A DNA stretch of 64,000 bases from MGBC113645 sp036308445 (GTDB lineage Bacteria > Bacillota_I > Bacilli_A > Erysipelotrichales > Coprobacillaceae), in NCBI GenBank assembly GCA_036308445.1, contig JAXJVS010000042.1, positions 7,354 through 71,353 of the forward strand, given 5' to 3'. A model generated the notes under the pieces. It had not been told where the DNA came from. It searched no databases and saw nothing but the letters and a program-made list of their open reading frames with translations. Shown here in pieces: positions 18,964 through 27,157 of this stretch. Position 1 is the stretch's first letter. Each line of letters begins with the position of its first letter. The position numbers and the translations under genes are program-made.

Positions 18964-18986
18964 CACTTAGAAATCTAAGTGCTATT
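18961..18986. terminator. Bidirectional terminator between ABC exporter and DUF2804 gene
   Basis: A perfect 10-bp stem, TAGCACTTAG with CTAAGTGCTA, loop AAAT, starts in the ABC stop codon and ends next to the convergent stop codon. Confidence 0.8.
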
Positions 18987-20015
18987 ACCATTTATTATAG
19001 ACTCTTTCAGCAAAACCTAAGAAGTCTTTTAACTCAATCTTTGTTCCATCATCTAAAATCATTGTACCACTAAATAAGCCGAATACTTGATGTTGGTTAG
19101 AACATATGAATTTAATATCTGTGCAAGATGCTCTATCCATAATTGGTGTAAAATTCATTTCAAAACGGTTGTCATTACTTGTAAAAGTCCATGGCTGGGT
19201 ATATAGATAATTATTATTAGAATCTTGAGGAATATTAAAAGTAACATTTTTTAATTTATGTAATACACCATCATAAAAAATAACATTTTCACTAGCAGCG
19301 CTTGTGTCACCGAAACCATAACCGATATTAAAACCTACTTCATGTCCATCAATGTTACCACAGCCGGCACCCCAATACCAGACATTTTTATAAGTCCATA
19401 CTCCACGGCCCCAATCTAAGATGGCGCGAGTATTGTCAGGGTGGAAAGTGTAGGAAAATTGACCGATACAGAAATTGCCTTTGGCTTTGAACCTACAATT
19501 TTTTGATTGTAATAGAAATGTTTTTCTTTTTCAAATGGTGTTGCGATGACCATTGATTCTTTTGGTTCATCTGTTAGTTCTAAATGACATGTAAAAGTTT
19601 GATTTTTATAAAAATTATCCATTCTACATTCCAATAAACGACCGTTAGGAATATGTTTATATACTAAGTCAACATGTTTTGAATGGTATTCTACATTACC
19701 GGATTGAGATGAAGAAGGTAAACCTATTTTTCCTAAAGAGAAGGGTTGAATAGGTGAGGTTGTTTGGTCTTTTTTGTTTTTAAAATCTAATACTGAAACG
19801 CTTTCCATGCTCATATATGAATTATCATCCAAAGTTAATGCTATACCAAATTCATCATTATAAATTAAATAATAATCCCATTCCTTAATACGTAATGAAT
19901 TTGCTTTAATTTCATCACGATTATAATCTAAAACTAAACTTCGAGCATACCCTTTTTCTCTAAGATTACCAAATTGATCTAATAAAGGTCCTTTATTTAC
20001 TATTTCTTTTTGCAT
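18985..20015 (-). pseudogene. DUF2804 protein gene, split by one frameshift
   Basis: The N-terminal part (start 20015, ribosome site AAGGAG) encodes about 180 DUF2804-like residues (LLDQFGNLREKGYARS). At about 19478-19495 the frame changes. The second frame continues smoothly with GNFCIGQFSYTFHPDNTRA, LDWGRGVWTYKNVWYWGAG and GFNIGYGFGDTSAASEN, ending at TAA 18985-18987. Together they give about 343 residues, the family's usual length. The conserved downstream half in a shifted frame shows a single indel. It could be a real mutation or a sequencing error. The function of DUF2804 is not known. Confidence 0.85.
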
Positions 20016-20134
20016 AATATTTCTCCTTGATTAAGAATATATTTTATTTTAACATAAATAATTCAACAATTTTATATATTTTAATACAAAAAGAAAAACA
20101 TAGACCTTTTCATATAAAGTAATTATGCTTTAAT

Positions 20135-20190
20135 AAAAAAAGAGAAATGATAAAACTATGAATCGATAGTTTGTCTTTTTCTCTTTTAGT
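20135..20190 (-). terminator. Terminator of enolase
   Basis: A long interrupted stem: outer AAAAAGAGAAA with TTTTTCTCTTTT, inner AAACTAT with ATAGTTT. A T run follows on the minus strand. Confidence 0.75.
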
Positions 20191-20223
20191 AGTTCTAAAA
20201 ATACTATATCTTATAGAAAAACA

Positions 20224-21489
20224 TCACTCTTTTTCTTGATGATATCCGTATTGCTGAATTGGTATAAGCTCTTCTTCGATTTTTAATAATCGATTATATT
20301 TAGCGATTCTTTCACTTCTGCTCATAGAACCGGTCTTTATCTTACCAGCATTAGTAGCGACTGCTAAATCAGCGATAAATGTATCTTCAGTTTCTCCTGA
20401 ACGATGTGAAATTACTGTTTCATAACCATTTCTTTTTGCAAGCTCAATTGTATCTAATGTTTCTGTTAATGTTCCTATTTGATTGAATTTGATTAATATT
20501 GCATTACCAATCTTGTGCTCAATCCCCATTCTTAATCGTTTAGTATTAGTAACGAACAGATCATCACCAACTAAAGAAATATGTGATAATTTTTGAGTTA
20601 ATAACTGCCATCCTTTAATATCATCTTGATCTAATCCATCTTCAATAGATATAATAGGATAGTTTTTACATAAATATTCATAATATTCAATAAGCTTTTC
20701 ACTTGTATATCTTTCGTTATGAATATAATAATAAGAATCTTTATAAAGTTCACTTGCTGCAACATCTAAAGCAATGCAGATATCTGTACCTGGTTTATAT
20801 CCTGCCTTTAATATAGCTTCATTAATGAGTTTTAAAGCATCTTCATTATCTTTAAGTATTGGCGCAAAGCCGCCTTCATCACCGACTGCTGTATTTAAGT
20901 TTCTTTCATTAAGTATAGATTTTAAAGAATGAAAAACTGTAGAACCCATTTCTATTGCTTGCATCATACTATTAGCACTCATAGGCATAATCATAAATTC
21001 TTGAAAATCTAATGAATTGTCTGCATGAGCACCACCGTTGATAATATTCATCATAGGAATAGGTAATGTATAACTATTACATCCACCAATATATTGATAT
21101 AGTGGTATTTCATAATAATTGCTGGCACAGACTGCAACGGCTAACGAAACACCTAAAATCGCATTAGCTCCTAAATAACTTTTGTTTTCAGTACCATCTA
21201 ATCTTAATAACTCATAATCTATTTCTCTTTGTTTTGTAACATCAAAACCAATAAGATGATGATTAATTTTTTCATTAACGTTATTGATAGCTTTAAATAC
21301 ACTTTTTCCATTATAACATTCTTTATTACCATCTCTTAATTCTAGTGCTTCATAAATCCCGGTAGATGCACCTGATGGTACTTTAGCAATTCCGCTAATA
21401 CCTGATTCAGTTAATACTTCTACCTCTAATGTAGGAAATCCTCTTGAATCTAAAATATGTCTTGCATGTATATCTTGAATATATGGCAT
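20224..21489 (-). CDS. eno: Enolase
   Basis: Glycolytic interconversion of 2-phosphoglycerate and phosphoenolpyruvate. The 421-residue protein begins MPYIQDIHARHILDSRGFPT and keeps the catalytic set: GDEGGFAP, IALDVAASE, SIEDGL, VGDDLF, ILIKFNQIGTLTET, SHRSGETED and a late Lys in IKTGSMSRSER. The usual ILIKVNQ reads ILIKFNQ and the usual GAP/APxRSER loop reads GSMSRSER, so it is slightly divergent. The start at 21489 follows GAGGAGTGATAAA; a longer in-frame start at 21519 lacks a ribosome site. It stands alone, away from other glycolytic genes, so a second enolase elsewhere cannot be excluded. Confidence 0.93.
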   Translation of the reverse strand: MPYIQDIHARHILDSRGFPTLEVEVLTESGISGIAKVPSGASTGIYEALELRDGNKECYNGKSVFKAINNVNEKINHHLIGFDVTKQREIDYELLRLDGTENKSYLGANAILGVSLAVAVCASNYYEIPLYQYIGGCNSYTLPIPMMNIINGGAHADNSLDFQEFMIMPMSANSMMQAIEMGSTVFHSLKSILNERNLNTAVGDEGGFAPILKDNEDALKLINEAILKAGYKPGTDICIALDVAASELYKDSYYYIHNERYTSEKLIEYYEYLCKNYPIISIEDGLDQDDIKGWQLLTQKLSHISLVGDDLFVTNTKRLRMGIEHKIGNAILIKFNQIGTLTETLDTIELAKRNGYETVISHRSGETEDTFIADLAVATNAGKIKTGSMSRSERIAKYNRLLKIEEELIPIQQYGYHQEKE

Positions 21490-21575
21490 TTTATCACTCC
21501 TCAATAATAATTTTAACAATTCAGTGATTTTTATACGAAATCTATGGTATAATAAAAAAGAAATGAGGGATTTTT

Positions 21576-21815
21576 ATGGCAAAAGCTTTATTATCGATAA
21601 TTTTTGGTTTATGTTTTATTGCAGTTGGAGTTTATTTTTTAATATCTATGGAAAAATTAGATGATGTTAATAAAACAATCAAAAGAACAATTAAAGATAT
21701 CGAACAATTACCAATAACATTTGAACAAATAAGAGTGAAACTATCAACAATAGAAAAACCATTATCAATTTTGAATACATATAGTGCCAAAGTGGTATCG
21801 TTTATGAAAAAGTAG
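21576..21815 (+). CDS. Small single-pass membrane protein, DUF948-like organisation
   Basis: 79 residues: one N-terminal membrane helix (about 4-24), then a charged helix rich in K, E, D and I that could form a coiled coil. The layout resembles the DUF948 protein at 43468 but is shorter, with the same ending pattern (KLSTIEKPLSIL versus KLDMLNAPVEMV). It has TATAAT at 21548 and ribosome site GAGGGA. It lies divergent to enolase and just ahead of the T-box promoter. Function unknown. Confidence 0.6.
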   Translation: MAKALLSIIFGLCFIAVGVYFLISMEKLDDVNKTIKRTIKDIEQLPITFEQIRVKLSTIEKPLSILNTYSAKVVSFMKK

Positions 21816-21824
21816 GAAAACATC

Positions 21825-21852
21825 TTGACTTTTTATGCGAATTGTCTATAAT
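21825..21852 (+). promoter_or_regulatory. Sigma-A promoter for the T-box/ABC importer operon
   Basis: TTGACT at 21825, 16-bp spacer, TATAAT at 21847, immediately upstream of the T-box leader. Confidence 0.8.
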
Positions 21853-21865
21853 AAAAAACATATAT

Positions 21866-22091
21866 GAACTCGTTGATAAAGAGAGTAGTAATAATGATGA
21901 TTCTAGCGAGCTGATACAGAGTGGAAGGTCAGTAATTTATCTTATTATGAAACGCACTTTGGAGAGCAATATTTGAAATAAGTAGGATATTGAGTTTGTC
22001 GACTTTATAGACATGAGGTGGATATATTTATTATATCAACGAGAGTGGTACCGCGGAAATTTCGTCTCTTAGCTTTAGCTAAGAGATTTTT
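21866..22091 (+). promoter_or_regulatory. T-box riboswitch upstream of an amino-acid ABC importer
   Basis: The antiterminator core AGAGTGGTACCGCGG (22042-22056) is the T-box consensus. It is followed by a terminator, TCTCTTAGCT with AGCTAAGAGA (22065-22086) and a T run. Upstream, stem I features can be seen: AGAGAGTAG, the AGCGAGCTGATA distal bulge and TTATTATGAAACGCAC. Aligned to the second T-box through the shared CACTTTGGAG, the specifier would be CAC (His, 21955-21957), or CGC (Arg) two bases earlier. Uncharged tRNA would turn the importer on. Confidence 0.9.
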
Positions 22092-22142
22092 AATTTCTAA
22101 GGGAAAATGAAGTGTATTAAATACAAAAAGAAAGAGGGAAAA

Positions 22143-22910
22143 ATGATGAAAAAATTATTAAAAGGTTTAATGGCTGTAGCATTAGCTTTAACTGTTACTG
22201 CTTGTGGTGGAAATAATGAAACTGAAGAAACAAATAAAATATCAGTGGCTATTTCACCAGATTATGCTCCATATGAATTAAAACAAACAGATGGAACTAT
22301 CGAAGGTTTTGATATTGATATGATGGACTTATTTAAAGGGTATTTAGAAGAAATGAATGGAGAAGCATATGAATTTGAATTAGTAGAAATGGAATTTGAT
22401 GGAATTATTGCTTCTATTCAAGGTGATCAAGTAGATTTAGGTATTTCTGGATTTACTTATGATGAAGACAGAGTTGTTGAATGGTCTGATCCATATTTAG
22501 GAACTAGTCAGGTGGCAGTAGTACCAGAAGGATCTTCAATTACTTCTGTTGATGATTTAAAAGGTAAAGTTATTGCTGCTCAAAGTGGTACAACTGGTCA
22601 ACAATGTGCAGAAGAAATCGAAAATGCTGATGTTCAAAAAATTGGTAAAGTTACTGATATTTTCAATGGTTTATCTGCTAATCAATATGATGCTGCAATC
22701 GTAGATTTAGGAGTTGCTAAAAACTATGTTGCTAATGGTGGTTTTGTAATGATAGAAGAAGCATTATTAGATGAAAAGAATTATATTATTGCTAAACAAG
22801 GTAATACAGAAATGATTGAATTAATGAATAAATGTATTGAAAAAATGTTAACTTCTGATGAATATCAGGATTTATGTAACAAACATGGATTAACTCCATT
22901 AAGCGAATAA
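22143..22910 (+). CDS. Amino-acid ABC transporter substrate-binding lipoprotein
   Basis: 255 residues with a lipoprotein signal peptide ending TVTAC (lipid-anchored Cys21). The mature part is a polar amino-acid binding fold: ISVAISPDYAPYE, IEGFDIDMMD, GISGFTYDEDRVVEWSDPY, AAQSGTTGQQ and AAIVDLGVAKNYV. The start at 22143 follows GAGGGA; an in-frame ATG at 22107 lies too far from any ribosome site. It is the first gene after the T-box. Histidine or another basic amino acid is the likely ligand, inferred from the specifier only. Confidence 0.92.
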   Translation: MMKKLLKGLMAVALALTVTACGGNNETEETNKISVAISPDYAPYELKQTDGTIEGFDIDMMDLFKGYLEEMNGEAYEFELVEMEFDGIIASIQGDQVDLGISGFTYDEDRVVEWSDPYLGTSQVAVVPEGSSITSVDDLKGKVIAAQSGTTGQQCAEEIENADVQKIGKVTDIFNGLSANQYDAAIVDLGVAKNYVANGGFVMIEEALLDEKNYIIAKQGNTEMIELMNKCIEKMLTSDEYQDLCNKHGLTPLSE

Positions 22911-22930
22911 ATTATATAAGGAGGGATAGC

Positions 22931-23614
22931 GTGTTTTCGGCTTTTGATAAAGTATTTACTCTAGAAAATGCTATATATTTAGGTAAAGGGGCATTGATAT
23001 CTTTAGGGATGGCTGCGGTATCCCTTTTATTAGGTTTGGTAATTGGTGTTATTGGGTCAAGTGCTAAACGTTCTAAGTACTTTTTACCAAGATTAATTGC
23101 AAATGTATATGTAGAAATTATTCGTGGAACACCAATGTTGCTTCAAATTTTAATTATATTCTCTGTTATACCTTCTGTTTATACTGCATTTACTGGAGAA
23201 GTTTTAAGAATTAATGTTTATTTGATTGGTATTATTGCTATGAGTATTAACAGTGGTGCCTATTCTACAGAATTAATAAGAAGTGGTATTAATGGGGTAG
23301 ATAAGGGACAATGGGAGGCTTGTCAGACTTTAGGATTATCTCATTGGCAAACTATGAAATTAGTTATTTTACCTCAAGCATTTAAGAGAATTGTACCACC
23401 TGTAATCAGTGAATTTATCACATTGATTAAAGATTCTTCATTAGCAAGCTGTATTGGTGCTATTGAATTATTAAAGAGTGCACAATTATTAGGAGCACAA
23501 TATTATGAAGTTATGTCACCTTATTGTCTATCGGCAATATTTTATTTGATTATGACAGTTAGTATTTCATATTTAGGAAGATACGTAGAAGGGAAGTTGG
23601 CTGAAAGTGATTAG
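22931..23614 (+). CDS. Amino-acid ABC transporter permease
   Basis: 227 residues, about five membrane helices, with the EAA loop GQWEACQTLGLSHWQTMKLV followed by ILPQA that docks the ATPase. The VEIIRGTPMLLQ segment is typical of polar amino-acid permeases. It starts with GTG at 22931, five bases after GAGGGA. It overlaps the ATPase gene by 8 bases. Confidence 0.93.
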   Translation: MFSAFDKVFTLENAIYLGKGALISLGMAAVSLLLGLVIGVIGSSAKRSKYFLPRLIANVYVEIIRGTPMLLQILIIFSVIPSVYTAFTGEVLRINVYLIGIIAMSINSGAYSTELIRSGINGVDKGQWEACQTLGLSHWQTMKLVILPQAFKRIVPPVISEFITLIKDSSLASCIGAIELLKSAQLLGAQYYEVMSPYCLSAIFYLIMTVSISYLGRYVEGKLAESD

Positions 23615-24335
23615 AGTAGAACATATTACAAAACAATTTAAAAAGTTAAAAGCAGTCGATGACGTATCTTTAGAAATAAAAAAAGGTGAAATTGTTTGCT
23701 TGATTGGACCATCTGGTTCAGGTAAGAGTACTGTATTAAGATGTATTAATGGATTAGAAGTTCCTGAAAAAGGTGAAATCTTCATTAATGATGAATTATA
23801 CGATATAAAAAACAAAACGAGATATGCTTTGCTTAGAAGTAAAATGGGATTTGTATTCCAGCACTTTAATTTGTTTCCAAATATGACAGTTATAGAAAAT
23901 TTAACATTAGCACCAATTCAAGTAATGAAAAAATCTAAAGAAGAAGCAGAGAAAATTGCTTGCAAATATTTAGATAGAGTTGGTTTGTTGGATAAGAAGG
24001 ATGAATACCCAAGTAAATTATCTGGTGGACAAAAACAACGTGTTGCAATTGCTAGAAGTTTATGTATGAATCCTGAAATTATGTTATTTGATGAACCTAC
24101 AAGTGCTTTAGATCCAGAAATGGTTATTGAAGTATTAGAAGTTATGAAAGAATTGGCTGATGAAGGAATGACAATGGTTATTGTTACTCATGAAATGGGA
24201 TTTGCAAAAACTGTAGCGAATAGAGTTATCTTTTTAGAGGATGGTAAAATTGTAGAAGAAAGCAGTTCTAAAGAATTCTTTGAAAATCCAAAAACTGAAC
24301 GTGCAAGAGAATTCTTAAGAAAGGTTATGTACTAG
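23607..24335 (+). CDS. Amino-acid ABC transporter ATPase
   Basis: 242 residues of the GlnQ/HisP type: Walker A GPSGSGKST, Q-loop FQHFNLFPNMTV, signature LSGGQKQRVAIAR, Walker B IMLFDEPTSALDPE and switch His in VTHEM. It uses a GTG start that overlaps the permease stop. It powers uptake through the adjacent permease, probably as a dimer with two permease chains. Confidence 0.94.
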   Translation: MIRVEHITKQFKKLKAVDDVSLEIKKGEIVCLIGPSGSGKSTVLRCINGLEVPEKGEIFINDELYDIKNKTRYALLRSKMGFVFQHFNLFPNMTVIENLTLAPIQVMKKSKEEAEKIACKYLDRVGLLDKKDEYPSKLSGGQKQRVAIARSLCMNPEIMLFDEPTSALDPEMVIEVLEVMKELADEGMTMVIVTHEMGFAKTVANRVIFLEDGKIVEESSSKEFFENPKTERAREFLRKVMY

Positions 24336-24336
24336 C

Positions 24337-25455
24337 ATGAAATTAGAAGAATTTTATGTAGAAACATGGATGACAGATCATGAAAATGACTGTCTTTATA
24401 ATTTGACGGATACATGTGTTACATGTATGTCGTTGAATGAATTACAACAATTGTGTAACAACAATATAATTGATGATTTAATGAATATAAGGGTTGATTA
24501 TGGTCCAATAGTAGGAAGCAATCGTTTGAAAAATGCAGTTCTTGGTTTATATGAAACTGGTTCTATAGATAACCTAACCATGACAACTGGAGCTATAAAT
24601 GCGAATGAATTGGTTTTGATGACACTACTTAATCCAGGTGATAGTGTACTAACAATGTTACCTACATATCAGCAACTTTATAGTTTTCCTGCGTCTTTAG
24701 GATGTTCTGTAGATTTTGTGGAATTAAAAGAAGAGGATAACTGGCTACCTAATATCGAGGATTTCAAAAATAAAGTTTCTAAAAAGACGAAATTGATATG
24801 TTTGAATAGTCCGAATAATCCAACTGGAACATTTATAACGAAACAATTAATGTTAGAAATTATTGATATAGCTAAAGAAAATGATTGTTATATTTTATGT
24901 GATGAGGTTTATCGTGGTACTATTGATGGTAAACTAACATATTCTGTTAGTGATTTGTATGATAAGGCTATCACGACAGGAAGTTTATCAAAAGTGTTCT
25001 CTTTTGCTGGTTTGAGATTAGGATGGGTTAAAGGACCAAAAGAGATCATAGATTTAATTAATTATCGTAGGGATTATCATATTATCTGTAATGGTCCTAT
25101 TGATGATTATTTAGCTTCTGTAATCTTAGAAAATAAGGATTTAATATTAAAAAGAAGTGAGCAAATATGCATTGAAAATAAATCATATCTAAAAGAATGG
25201 TTGAAAACTGAAACACATATGTCTTGCGTTGTTCCTGAATACGGAACTGTTGGATTCTTAAAATATGATTTACCATTATCTTCTATAGAATTTTGTGAAA
25301 GATTACAAAAAGAAGAAGGCATCTTCTTTGTGCCTGGATCTTGCTTTAATAAAGAAAATCATGTTCGTTTTGGATTTGGTAATGATCCACAAACGGTAAA
25401 AAAAGGATTAGCTGTTTTAAGTCGATGGTTAAAACAGTTTGATGAAGTCGCTTAA
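24337..25455 (+). CDS. Fold-type I PLP aminotransferase in the T-box operon
   Basis: 372 residues. It has the class I/II aminotransferase layout: TTGAINANELVLM, NSPNNPTG, CDEVYRG (PLP-binding Asp) and GSLSKVFSFAGLRLGW with the Schiff-base Lys. It starts one base after the ATPase stop, so it is cotranscribed and T-box controlled. The substrate is not evident. Its place suggests it acts on the imported amino acid or a related keto acid, but this is inference. Confidence 0.82.
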   Translation: MKLEEFYVETWMTDHENDCLYNLTDTCVTCMSLNELQQLCNNNIIDDLMNIRVDYGPIVGSNRLKNAVLGLYETGSIDNLTMTTGAINANELVLMTLLNPGDSVLTMLPTYQQLYSFPASLGCSVDFVELKEEDNWLPNIEDFKNKVSKKTKLICLNSPNNPTGTFITKQLMLEIIDIAKENDCYILCDEVYRGTIDGKLTYSVSDLYDKAITTGSLSKVFSFAGLRLGWVKGPKEIIDLINYRRDYHIICNGPIDDYLASVILENKDLILKRSEQICIENKSYLKEWLKTETHMSCVVPEYGTVGFLKYDLPLSSIEFCERLQKEEGIFFVPGSCFNKENHVRFGFGNDPQTVKKGLAVLSRWLKQFDEVA

Positions 25456-25468
25456 GCGACTTTTTTAT
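25445..25468. terminator. Terminator at the convergent end of the importer operon and flippase
   Basis: AAGTCGC, loop TTAA, GCGACTT followed by T6. It overlaps the stop codons of both convergent genes. Confidence 0.85.
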
Positions 25469-26756
25469 ATACATATTTATAAATATAGATTGTAGATAAT
25501 AATAATGTAGTAAATAATCCAATAAGCATAACAATACATACTGTTAATGTCTGAAAATAAGGAGTTAGTATTAGTAATAATACAAATTCAATGAAACATT
25601 CTAAAATGCTCATAAGAAACATTTGTTTGTTTTTATTTAAGGCCTGTAATGTAGCACTTAATGGTGTTTGTAAATAAAACAAGGTAAAAGGAATAGACAT
25701 GTATTTTAGGTATTGATAGCCATCTGTGGTGTTATACATAATTTGTAAACAAACATCTCCATAAAAATAGAATAATAAAGTAAAAGGAATACTAATGAGA
25801 AGACATGCGAATACACCTACTAAAACATGTTTTTGTAATGACTCTCTCTTTTTATATGCAATATCACGATTAAGTATAGGAACTAATAAACGCAATATAA
25901 CATTGTTAAAAAAAGTAGGAGTAACTAAAATGTTTATGACATATCCACTAATAATAGCATAATCTAAATGAATTGTATTTTCACTAAAACCTATTTTGGT
26001 AAGAATTGCAATTAAAATAATTGGTTCAATAAAATTATAAAGAGAATGCAATAATCTAGAACCTGTTAAAGGTAAAGCGATATTCATTATATCACGAGAA
26101 ATAAAGTTTTGTTTTAATGTGTCAATCTGAATAACATGGATCTTTGGTTTCCTTTTTAATCTTATAAATAAATAGATAATTGACGTTAATTCACCAATTG
26201 ACATTGCTATCATAGCAATAGAAACTAAAAATTCAATAGACGAATCTTGAAATCGATAAATAAAAATAACACTAAAAAGAATTCTAGCAGCTTCTTCTAA
26301 AAAATTAGCAACAGATAAATTCCAAACATCTTCTTTACCTAAATAATAATTTTTTAATATTCCACTCACTCCTACAAGTGGAATAAAGGGAATGAGAGAA
26401 AGTAATGGATATAAGGTCTTATCTTCTTTTAAAAAGACTTGAGCAATAATAGGTGAACCAAATAGTAACACCACTACAATAAAAAAACATGTTATAGAAC
26501 AAATGATAGATGCTGTTATAATGACTTTTTTATTTGAGTATTTAGGATTAGAAATTAATCTAAATACAGCTGATGGGATAGATAACTGTGCTAAAGTAAT
26601 ACATAAGCTAAGAGTAGGTATAACTAATATATATAAAGCCATTCCTTTTTCATCTAGCAATCGAGATAAAAGCATTCTATTGATAATAGAAAAGAGTTTT
26701 GTAATCATGGTACTACCACTTAATATAATGAATGAATTTATTAATTTTCTTTTCAT
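25452..26756 (-). CDS. SpoVB/MATE-like polysaccharide flippase
   Basis: 434 residues with about 12-14 membrane helices. The N-terminus (NSFIILSGSTMITKLFSIIN, then RLLDEKGMALYILVIPT) fits the SpoVB branch of the MVF/MurJ-like superfamily, which moves lipid-linked cell-wall or polysaccharide precursors. In Bacillus, spoVB lies beside comN near recJ-apt-relA, and the same neighbours follow here. The start is ATG 26756 with AAGGGA upstream. A role in spore cortex or envelope is inferred from family and context. Confidence 0.8.
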   Translation of the reverse strand: MKRKLINSFIILSGSTMITKLFSIINRMLLSRLLDEKGMALYILVIPTLSLCITLAQLSIPSAVFRLISNPKYSNKKVIITASIICSITCFFIVVVLLFGSPIIAQVFLKEDKTLYPLLSLIPFIPLVGVSGILKNYYLGKEDVWNLSVANFLEEAARILFSVIFIYRFQDSSIEFLVSIAMIAMSIGELTSIIYLFIRLKRKPKIHVIQIDTLKQNFISRDIMNIALPLTGSRLLHSLYNFIEPIILIAILTKIGFSENTIHLDYAIISGYVINILVTPTFFNNVILRLLVPILNRDIAYKKRESLQKHVLVGVFACLLISIPFTLLFYFYGDVCLQIMYNTTDGYQYLKYMSIPFTLFYLQTPLSATLQALNKNKQMFLMSILECFIEFVLLLILTPYFQTLTVCIVMLIGLFTTLLLSTIYIYKYVYKKVA

Positions 26757-26834
26757 AAAACACTTCCCTTATGTCGAATTCTCGTTTATAATAAAATATG
26801 CGAGTTAAATTTATTTATGAATGGAAGTGATTGT

Positions 26835-27122
26835 ATGGAAATAAAAATTGAAGATAAATTACCTTTAGATATTCTTTTTTTAATGAGAGTAAAAGCTCAT
26901 GAATTTAAAAAGGAAGGTGTTCATACAATTGATGTCAATGATATAAAAGATTATTTATATGAAGTCAAATGGCGTAATCAAAAAGCAATTGATATGTGTG
27001 AAATGATTGATGATATTATGTCATTAAATTTCTCAACATTATTTGATTATCTAAAGTTTAAAGTCATTAAAGAAGCTAGTACTTTAAAAATTGAAGACTT
27101 TAATGATTTAATATCAAAATAA
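26835..27122 (+). CDS. ComN-like post-transcriptional regulator
   Basis: 95 residues, soluble and acidic. The pattern LRVKAHEFKKEG, VNDIKDYLYEVKWRN and MSLNFSTLFDYLKFKV fits the small Bacillus ComN/YrzD family, which acts on mRNA of the competence/minicell region. The start at 26835 follows GGAAGTGA. It is divergent to the SpoVB-like gene and upstream of recJ, a conserved neighbourhood that strengthens the assignment. Confidence 0.65.
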   Translation: MEIKIEDKLPLDILFLMRVKAHEFKKEGVHTIDVNDIKDYLYEVKWRNQKAIDMCEMIDDIMSLNFSTLFDYLKFKVIKEASTLKIEDFNDLISK

Positions 27123-27143
27123 CTGTATATACAGTTTTTTTAT
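27121..27143 (+). terminator. Short terminator after comN-like gene
   Basis: AACTG, loop TATATA, CAGTT followed by a T run; possibly partial, as recJ starts 15 bases later. Confidence 0.55.
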
Positions 27144-27157
27144 TTTAGGGAGAAAAT

